A stretch of DNA of 14,402 nt from assembly GCA_031373785.1 (NCBI GenBank), contig JANMNE010000046.1, positions 1 to 14,402 of the forward strand, written 5' to 3'. Every line of letters starts with the position of its first letter. Position 1 is the first letter of the stretch. Positions 1 through 5,464 of the stretch are shown piece after piece. The translations under genes were made by a program, and so were the position numbers. The notes below the pieces were generated by a model. It did no database searches, was not told the origin of the DNA, and worked only from the letters and a program-made list of their open reading frames with translations. The DNA is from JAENVT01 sp031373785 (GTDB lineage Bacteria > Actinomycetota > Acidimicrobiia > Acidimicrobiales > Ilumatobacteraceae).

Positions 1-53
1 ATTGCGGCGGCGGCGTGGAGTTCGACCGGCGTCTTGGCGATGCCGTCGACCAA
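1..53 (-). CDS. possible 5' end of a further minus-strand gene, cut by the window edge
   Basis: Downstream of the dehydrogenase stop, one minus-strand frame stays open to the window edge from a TTG at 53. It reads VDGIAKTPVELHAAAA after the initiator, a composition that looks like coding sequence of this GC-rich genome. An AGG lies about 9 bases before the TTG, overlapping the stop of the dehydrogenase, so the two genes could be an operon. Only 17 codons are visible and I do not recognise the family. The start is uncertain because TTG is a rare initiator and the fragment is too short to test. Confidence 0.22.
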   Translation of the reverse strand, partial: MVDGIAKTPVELHAAAA

Positions 54-63
54 CGGCGCAGAC

Positions 64-978
64 CTATTGCAGCACGTCGGGGAAGCCAGGAGCCCGGAGG
101 TCGGTGCCGACGGCGTCTTCCAGCAGCTTGACGACCTGCGACGACCAGGCGCTGCCGCCGTACTGCGCCTTCGAGCGGACGAAGGTCTGCTCGACCAATC
201 CGGCGATCTCCAGCGGCACACCGAACTGGCGACCCATCTGCATCGCGAAACCGAGATCCTTCAGCGCCAGGTCCATCGTGAACCCGATGTTGTAGCTGCC
301 GTTGAGGATCACCTGGCTCTCGGTCTCGTGCACGAAGCTGTTGCCCGAACTGTTGAGGATCGCCTCGAACGACTTGGCCAGATCGAGACCTCCACGCTTG
401 GCGAGCATCAGCGCCTCGCCGGCCGCCACCAGGTGGATGAACGCGAGCATGTTGGTGATGACCTTGATGATCGCCGCGTTGCCGAGTGGCCCCATGTAGA
501 GGATCGGGCTTCCGACGGCCTCCAACAGATGCCGATGCTGCTCGAACACCTGCTCGTCGCCGCCGACCAACACGGTGATGTCGCCTTCGGCCGCCTTGTG
601 CACGCCACCCGTGACGGGGCACTCCAGCATGTTGACGCCGCGTTCGGCGCACCGCTCGGCCAGCCGCAAGGTCTCACTTCGATCGTTGGTGCTGTTGTCG
701 ATCCAGGTGCCGCCGGGCGCCAATCCCTCGAGAACCCCCCGCGGGCCGCAGACGACTGCATCGACGACCACCGGCGATGGCAGACAGGTGAACACGACCG
801 TCGACTGTTCAGCGACCTCGGCGGCCGAGTCGGCCCACGTTGCGCCGGCGGCCAGTAGTCCATCGGCGAGCTCGCGATGCAGATCGGTGACCGTGACGCT
901 GTGGCCTGCCCGAACCAGGCTCATCGCCAGGTGAAATCCAAGATTGCCGAGTCCGACGTACCCCACCTGTTCAGCCAT
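64..978 (-). CDS. NAD(P)-dependent oxidoreductase, 3-hydroxyisobutyrate dehydrogenase family
   Basis: Probable cytoplasmic beta-hydroxyacid dehydrogenase, oxidising a hydroxyl beside a carboxylate, or the reverse reduction, with NAD(P). Counted from the ATG at 978 (304 residues), a Rossmann fold begins at once with GLGNLG at 9-14. The substrate-binding motif is CPVTGG at 120-125 (family form DAPVSGG). The catalytic lysine is K172 with N176 in the K-x-x-x-N pattern, and the C-terminal helical domain has KDLGFA at 240-245. Length is normal for the family. An in-frame TTG at 990 would add four residues; I prefer the ATG because the Rossmann strand follows it directly. No convincing Shine-Dalgarno precedes either. 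It is transcribed away from the GntR/SDR/kinase/oxidase genes, and the shared locus suggests one pathway. Family members act on 3-hydroxyisobutyrate, tartronate semialdehyde, 4-carbon sugar acids and others, so the substrate is open. Confidence 0.9.
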   Translation of the reverse strand: MAEQVGYVGLGNLGFHLAMSLVRAGHSVTVTDLHRELADGLLAAGATWADSAAEVAEQSTVVFTCLPSPVVVDAVVCGPRGVLEGLAPGGTWIDNSTNDRSETLRLAERCAERGVNMLECPVTGGVHKAAEGDITVLVGGDEQVFEQHRHLLEAVGSPILYMGPLGNAAIIKVITNMLAFIHLVAAGEALMLAKRGGLDLAKSFEAILNSSGNSFVHETESQVILNGSYNIGFTMDLALKDLGFAMQMGRQFGVPLEIAGLVEQTFVRSKAQYGGSAWSSQVVKLLEDAVGTDLRAPGFPDVLQ

Positions 979-1059
979 CGCTACAGTCAATCAAAATTGC
1001 CGGCGTCCCAGTACAGCGAGAACTTTGGCTCCAAAGGGGGCGCTCCGACGCCGCCCGGC

Positions 1060-1108
1060 GAAGTGCGTACTTTCAACGCGACCTGTGTGCTCCGAAAGTA
1101 CGCACTTC
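1060..1108. repeat. perfect 15-bp inverted repeat with 19-bp spacer
   Basis: The left arm GAAGTGCGTACTTTC (1060-1074) and right arm GAAAGTACGCACTTC (1094-1108) are exact reverse complements. Each arm is also nearly palindromic, since AAGT and ACTT flank a four-base centre. The element lies 5' of the dehydrogenase and 3' of the minus-strand fragment at 1141-1287. No T-run follows on either strand, so it is not a classical intrinsic terminator. A double operator for a dimeric regulator such as the neighbouring GntR protein, a U-less terminator, or a dispersed intergenic repeat are all possible. Confidence 0.85.
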
Positions 1109-1140
1109 CCCGCGCAGCCCGTGAATTTGGCACTCATCAT

Positions 1141-1287
1141 TTAGCGGGTCAGTCCCTCGGTCAGTGCCTCGCTGGCCGGGATGGCCGTGACGGCATCGGC
1201 GAGTCGAAATCGGTGATGACCGGCGTGGATCACGAAGAGGCGGTCCAGCGCGAGATCGTCGAGCGCGGCACGAATCGACGGTGTCAT
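1141..1287 (-). pseudogene. 48-codon fragment resembling the C-terminal tail of a DUF4143-type AAA ATPase
   Basis: A minus-strand ORF runs from an ATG at 1287 to TAA at 1141-1143. Its core reads ALDDLALDRLFVIHAG, followed after HHRF by RLADAVTAIP. From memory, this pattern (helix, then a hydrophobic strand ending in a glycine, then LADxVxAIP) closes the nuclease-like end of ATPases carrying DUF4143. The frame is open only a short way upstream before a TAG near 1318, and the GntR gene occupies the position where the rest of such a protein would lie. I therefore read it as a remnant left when the GntR locus or a deletion replaced the body of the gene. It could instead be a genuine small protein or a chance open frame. 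The family match is by eye only. Confidence 0.38.
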
Positions 1288-1309
1288 CCTCGGTTGATCG
1301 GTTCGTTTG

Positions 1310-1651
1310 ATGCCGGTCTACGAGCAGGTGCGCGAGCAGATCAAGCGAATGGTCGCCTCCGGCACGCTGCAGCCGGGCACCCGACTGCCGACGATCCGCC
1401 AGCTCGCCACCGACCTCGGCCTCGCCAAGGGGACAATAGAGCGCGCCTACGAGCTCCTCGACGCCGACACCGTGATCGAGACGAAGGGGCGCAAAGGCAC
1501 GTTCGTGCTGGAGATGACCCGAGCAACCGAACACCAGCAAACCATTCAACTCGATGCAGCCGCCGAATCGCTCGTGGTGGTCGCCCGCCAGCTCGGCGCG
1601 GACGAGCACGCCGCCGTCGAGGCTGTTCGACGAGTGTGGCGAAACCTCTGA
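1310..1651 (+). CDS. GntR-family transcriptional regulator, short YtrA-type
   Basis: A 113-residue DNA-binding regulator, probably dimeric, likely controlling the flanking catabolic genes. The winged helix-turn-helix fills residues 2-66: PVYEQVREQI opens helix 1, LPTIRQLATDLGLAKGTI is the helix-turn-helix, and ETKGRKGTFV is the wing. Only about 45 helical residues follow, so there is no FadR- or UTRA-type ligand domain; this short C-terminus is typical of the YtrA subfamily. I chose the ATG at 1310. A TTG at 1307 is also in frame, and a TGA at 1295-1297 blocks any longer start. No good ribosome-binding site is visible. The usual family N-terminus (VD plus five residues before P-x-YEQ) is missing in this frame but appears in the adjacent one (see findings). 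Family assignment is firm; targets and effector are inferred. Confidence 0.88.
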   Translation: MPVYEQVREQIKRMVASGTLQPGTRLPTIRQLATDLGLAKGTIERAYELLDADTVIETKGRKGTFVLEMTRATEHQQTIQLDAAAESLVVVARQLGADEHAAVEAVRRVWRNL

Positions 1652-1678
1652 TGACACCAAGCGGCGAGTCGCTACAGT
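1651..1678 (+). promoter_or_regulatory. candidate promoter of the SDR-kinase-oxidase operon
   Basis: ATGACA at 1651-1656 (five of six bases of the TTGACA consensus) is separated by 16 bp from TACAGT at 1673-1678 (four of six bases of TATAAT). The pair overlaps the stop codon of the GntR gene and lies 44 bp before the GTG start of the dehydrogenase, leaving room for a short leader. It would let the catabolic genes be expressed separately from the regulator. This is consensus matching by eye in GC-rich DNA, so it is only a candidate. Confidence 0.33.
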
Positions 1679-1722
1679 CTTCGTCTCTGGTAGGCCTCGA
1701 TCAAAGTGGGGATTGAACACAG

Positions 1723-2514
1723 GTGACGATCACAGACTTTGCCATGGAGTACTTCGGGCTCGGCGGCAAGAACGCCATCGTCACCGGCGGCAACACCGGT
1801 CTCGGGCAGGCATTCACCCTCGCCCTCGCCAAGGGTGGCGCCAACGTGTTCGTGCCCAGCCTGATGGACGACGCGACGTCCGATGAGGATGCCGACACGC
1901 GGACGATGGTCGAGGCCGAAGGCGTGCGCTACCACTTCATGCAGGCCGACATCACCGCGGCCGGCACGCCGAAGCGGGTCGTCGATGCCTGCGTCGAGCA
2001 ATTCGGGTCCGTCGACATCCTGGTCAACAGCGCCGGCGTGTGCCCGCTGGCAGAAGTGCTCGACTTCGGCCGCGAGAAATGGGACGCCACGGTGCAGGTC
2101 AACCTCACGGCCGCGTTCGAGATGAGTTACGAGGTCGCCCAGCGCATGGTGCCACAGCGCAGCGGCAAGATCATCAACATCTGCTCGATGTTCAGCTTCC
2201 TCGGCGGTCGGCTCTCGCCGGCGTACTCGGCCACCAAGCACGGCATCGCCGGGCTCACCAAGGCGTACTGCGACGAGCTCGCTGAGCACAACATCCAGGT
2301 CAACGGCATCGCCCCCGGCTACTACGCGACGGCGATCACCGCGAACACGCGCAGCAATCCCGAGGCCAGCCGCCGCGTGCTCGATCACATCCCCGCCGAC
2401 CGTTGGGGCGATCCACTCGACCTGATGGGCACGGTCGTCTTCCTCGCCAGCCGCGCATCGGACTACGTCAACGGCCACATCCTCGCGGTCGACGGCGGCT
2501 ATCTCGTCCGCTAG
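1723..2514 (+). CDS. SDR-family oxidoreductase, KduD-like (2-deoxy-D-gluconate/5-keto-4-deoxyuronate dehydrogenase type)
   Basis: Classical short-chain dehydrogenase of 263 residues, cytoplasmic, probably NAD(P)-dependent oxidation of a sugar or sugar acid. Visible motifs are the cofactor-binding TGGNTGLG at 21-28, NSAG at 102-105 (usually NNAG) and the catalytic tetrad N127, S155, Y168 and K172 (YSATK at 168-172). The stretch IQVNGIAPGYYAT near 191 and RWGDPLDLMGTVVFLAS near 227, plus the AVDGGYL ending, are very like KduD proteins. The GTG at 1723 is chosen because GGGGA lies about 10 bases upstream; an ATG at 1744 (eighth codon) is the alternative. It is the first gene of a plus-strand operon, 40 bp before the kinase. 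KduD-like enzymes are broad, so the true substrate may differ. Confidence 0.9.
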   Translation: MTITDFAMEYFGLGGKNAIVTGGNTGLGQAFTLALAKGGANVFVPSLMDDATSDEDADTRTMVEAEGVRYHFMQADITAAGTPKRVVDACVEQFGSVDILVNSAGVCPLAEVLDFGREKWDATVQVNLTAAFEMSYEVAQRMVPQRSGKIINICSMFSFLGGRLSPAYSATKHGIAGLTKAYCDELAEHNIQVNGIAPGYYATAITANTRSNPEASRRVLDHIPADRWGDPLDLMGTVVFLASRASDYVNGHILAVDGGYLVR

Positions 2515-2554
2515 GACGAGCGAGACGGCATGGCAGCATGACGGCCAAGACACC

Positions 2555-3994
2555 ATGATGAAGGGCCCGTACCTCATCGGCATCGACTGCGGCACACAGA
2601 GTGCCAAGGTCGTCATCTACGACGCCGCCGGAAACACGGTCGGGCGCGGCCAGCAGGCCCTGCGGCCGATGAGCCGGCCTCGACATGGCGTGGCGATCCA
2701 TCCCGACGACGATCTCTGGGAATCGATCGCCGCGGCGAGCCGGCAGGCGATGGCCGCGTTCACCGGCGACGTCAGCGAGATCGTCGGCGTCGGCCTCTGC
2801 CCCATCCGGTGCTGCAAGGCGTTCCTGGCCGCGGACGGTTCGCTGGTGGAACCGATGATCAGCTGGATGGATGACCGCGCCTACCAGTCGTACCTGCCCG
2901 ATGATCCCGACCTCGCCTACGCAACGACGTCGTCGGGCTACCTCGCACACCGCTTCACCGGCCAGTTCAGGGACACCGCCGCCAACAACATCGTGCTGCA
3001 GTGGCCGATCGACACCGACACGTGGCAGTGGAGCGACAACCCGTCGCTGTACGAGCGGTTCGGCGTCACACGCGACATGCTGCTCGAGCTGCAAATGCCC
3101 GGCGACGTCATCGGCGGTGTCACGCGCGAGGCGTCCGAAGCCACCGGAATCCCTGCGGGAGTCCCCGTCGTCGCCACCGCCAACGACAAGGCGGTGGAGA
3201 TGCTCAGTGCCGGGTCGCTCGGTGAGACCACGGCGCTCGTTTCTCTCGGCACGTACATCGCGGCGATGGTCCACGGCGACGTGAACCACAAGACACCCAC
3301 CCACTTCTGGACCAACTTCGCGTCGATCCCCCATCGTTATCTCTACGAGAGCACCGGGGTGCGCCGAGGCATGTGGACCTTGACGTGGTTCCTCGACCTG
3401 CTCGGCGACGAGGTCGCCGAGCGCGCCACGATGCTGGGACTGTCCCGTGAGGAGTACGTCGAGCGCGAGGCGGTGCTCGTGCCGGCCGGCAGCGACGGGC
3501 TGATGACCGTGCTCGACTGGTTGGCCCCGACCGACAAGCCGTTCCGCAAGGGCATGATGCTCGGCTTCGACGCCCGACATTCGCGCGGGCACGTGTATCG
3601 ATCGATCCTCGAATCCATCGCCCTGACCCTGAAGCACCACGTCGACGCGATGTGCGGAGAGCTCGGCATCACGCTGGAGGAGATCGTCGTATCCGGCGGA
3701 GGCTCCAACAGCCCGCTGTTCATGCACATCTTCGCCGACGTGTTCGGAATCCCCGCGTCGCGCAGCATCGACGGTGGCGGTGCCAGCCTCGGCGCGGCTC
3801 TATGTGCGGCCGTCGCCGCAGGCCTCCACCCCGACATCGAGACGGCGGCGGCCAAGATGACGAAGCTGCGCGAATCGTTCACGCCCGATCCAGCCAACGG
3901 CGCGGTGTACGAGCAGATGAGCCAGACCGTCTTTCACGACATCCGCAGTCACACCGATGCGCTCTTCGAGCGCTCCTATCCCATCTTCCACTGA
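2555..3994 (+). CDS. FGGY-family carbohydrate kinase
   Basis: Cytoplasmic ATP-dependent kinase of 479 residues, a normal length for the family (xylulokinase, gluconokinase, ribulokinase, glycerol and erythritol kinases). The N-terminal phosphate-binding loop is GIDCGTQSAK at 9-18, and substrate-side SWMDDR is at 103-108. The second FGGY domain has TANDKAVEML at 208-217, in which D211 is the likely catalytic base. The ATP-site motifs are SGGGSNSPLF at 380-389 and GGGASLGAAL at 407-416. Nothing I can see fixes the sugar. Two adjacent ATGs (2555, 2558) could start it; the ribosome-binding site is weak. It lies 40 bp after the SDR and 27 bp before the FAD oxidase, so the three are probably co-transcribed and the kinase may phosphorylate the product of one of the dehydrogenases. 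Family is secure, substrate unknown. Confidence 0.92.
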   Translation: MMKGPYLIGIDCGTQSAKVVIYDAAGNTVGRGQQALRPMSRPRHGVAIHPDDDLWESIAAASRQAMAAFTGDVSEIVGVGLCPIRCCKAFLAADGSLVEPMISWMDDRAYQSYLPDDPDLAYATTSSGYLAHRFTGQFRDTAANNIVLQWPIDTDTWQWSDNPSLYERFGVTRDMLLELQMPGDVIGGVTREASEATGIPAGVPVVATANDKAVEMLSAGSLGETTALVSLGTYIAAMVHGDVNHKTPTHFWTNFASIPHRYLYESTGVRRGMWTLTWFLDLLGDEVAERATMLGLSREEYVEREAVLVPAGSDGLMTVLDWLAPTDKPFRKGMMLGFDARHSRGHVYRSILESIALTLKHHVDAMCGELGITLEEIVVSGGGSNSPLFMHIFADVFGIPASRSIDGGGASLGAALCAAVAAGLHPDIETAAAKMTKLRESFTPDPANGAVYEQMSQTVFHDIRSHTDALFERSYPIFH

Positions 3995-4021
3995 GCGACT
4001 ATCCAGCAAAGGTCTGCAACC

Positions 4022-5464
4022 ATGCCTCTCACGCGTGACACCATTGTCGAACACCTGCAACAGATCGTTGGTGCGGAGCGCGTGCTCACCGACGAGCACC
4101 TGCTGCAGCAACGCAGCATCGACAACTTCCGCAAGCTGCAGAACATCTTCGGCGTGTACACGATGCCGCTCCCGGCTGCAGTGGTGATGGTGCACAGCAC
4201 CGACGAGGTCGCTGCCGTGCTGGCATTCGCCGACGAGCATGGCGTCAACGTCGTCGCGCGCACCGGCGGCACGGCCACCGAGGGCGGGTTGGAGACGCCG
4301 GTCGAGAACTCGATCGTGGTCGACGGTTCGCAGATGGACCAGATCATCAAGGTCGACGCCTACAACATGCAGGCGACCGTGCAGTGCGGCGTACCGCTGC
4401 AGGTGCTCGAAGACCGCGCTCGGGAGCTGGGGTTGACGACCGGGCACTCGCCACAGTCGAAGCCGGTCGCGCAGATGGGCGGCCTGGTGGCGACGCGCAG
4501 CATCGGCCAGTTCTCGACGCTGTACGGCGGCATCGAAGACATGGTGGTCGGCGTCGAGGTGGTGTTCGCCGGCGGCCAGGTGTCGAGGATCAAGAACGTC
4601 CCGCGTCGGGCCGCAGGCCCCGACATCCGCCACATCGTGATCGGCAACGAGGGGGCGCTGTGCTTCATCACCGAGGTGACCGTGAAGCTGTTCCCGTACA
4701 TGCCGGAGAACAACAGGTTCCTCGGCTGGACGCTGAAGGACATGAAGTCCGGCTTCGAGGTGCTGCGCGAGGTGATGGTGGCCGGCTACAAGCCGTCCGT
4801 CGCCCGCCTGTACGACCAGGAGGACGGCCAGCTGCACTTCTCCCACTTCGCGGCACCCGACGACTGCGTGGTGCTGTTCATGGCCGAGGGAGCAGCCGGG
4901 ATCGCCACGGCAACGGCCGAGGGCATCGCCGAGATCGTCGCCCGCCACGCCGAGTGCACGCCCGTCGAGAGCAACCTGATCGCCGAATGGTTCGACGATC
5001 TCGTGTGGGGGGTCGACAAGATCACCCGCGAAGACGAGCGCATCCGCACCACCCACAACGTGAACCGCACGACCGAGATCTCCGCCGACTGGAGCTCGAT
5101 CCACGACATCTACACCAGCGCGCTCGCCCGCATCCGCAGCGAGATCCGTGGCATCACGTTGCTGGGTGGGCACTCGTCGCACAGCTACATCAACGGCACC
5201 AACATGTACTTCAACTACTTCTACGACCTCATCGACTGCGAACCCGAGGACGAGACCACGAAGTACTACCTGCCGATCATCGCGATCATCTGCGAGGAGA
5301 CGTTGCGGTACGGCGGTTCGATCGTGCACCACCACGGCATCGGCAAGGCCCGCGCCCGCTGGGTCGTCGACGAGTACGGCTCGTCGTACCCCATGCTCGA
5401 GACGCTGAAGCGTGCGTTCGACCCGAACGGCATCATGAACATGGGCACGATCATCCCCCGCTGA
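4022..5464 (+). CDS. FAD-binding oxidase/dehydrogenase, alkyl-dihydroxyacetone-phosphate-synthase-like
   Basis: Flavoprotein of the VAO/GlcD fold, 480 residues. The FAD-binding domain (about 45-225) carries the phosphate loop ARTGGTATEGG at 79-89, then GHSPQSKPVAQMGG near 141. TRSIGQFSTLYGGIEDMVV near 158 and GPDIRHIVIGNEGAL near 199 follow eukaryotic AGPS almost motif for motif. The C-terminal substrate domain has PSVARLYD at 258-265 and HHHGIGK at 436-442, equivalent to the catalytic histidine triplet of AGPS. D-2-hydroxyacid dehydrogenases (GlcD, D-lactate dehydrogenase) share the fold, so an oxidase of a hydroxyacid or polyol phosphate is equally possible. The start has AAAGG 9 bases upstream. 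It is third in the operon, which suggests a carbohydrate-derived substrate rather than ether lipid synthesis. Its 3' end overlaps the opposing GGDEF-EAL gene by 14 bp. Confidence 0.88.
   Translation: MPLTRDTIVEHLQQIVGAERVLTDEHLLQQRSIDNFRKLQNIFGVYTMPLPAAVVMVHSTDEVAAVLAFADEHGVNVVARTGGTATEGGLETPVENSIVVDGSQMDQIIKVDAYNMQATVQCGVPLQVLEDRARELGLTTGHSPQSKPVAQMGGLVATRSIGQFSTLYGGIEDMVVGVEVVFAGGQVSRIKNVPRRAAGPDIRHIVIGNEGALCFITEVTVKLFPYMPENNRFLGWTLKDMKSGFEVLREVMVAGYKPSVARLYDQEDGQLHFSHFAAPDDCVVLFMAEGAAGIATATAEGIAEIVARHAECTPVESNLIAEWFDDLVWGVDKITREDERIRTTHNVNRTTEISADWSSIHDIYTSALARIRSEIRGITLLGGHSSHSYINGTNMYFNYFYDLIDCEPEDETTKYYLPIIAIICEETLRYGGSIVHHHGIGKARARWVVDEYGSSYPMLETLKRAFDPNGIMNMGTIIPR

Noticed and set aside
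1060..1108. The inverted repeat as a classical intrinsic terminator or a CRISPR unit.
   Set aside because: No T-run on either side and only two inverted copies, whereas CRISPR repeats are direct and regularly spaced.
877..1716. Long plus-strand frame through the dehydrogenase start, the spacer and the GntR gene.
   Set aside because: Arg/Ala/Gly-rich shadow translation of GC-rich DNA with no recognisable motif; real genes occupy the same bases in other frames.
2468..3727. Long minus-strand frame opposite the kinase gene.
   Set aside because: Antisense shadow of the FGGY kinase; composition rich in His, Arg, Val, Asp and Gly without any domain pattern.
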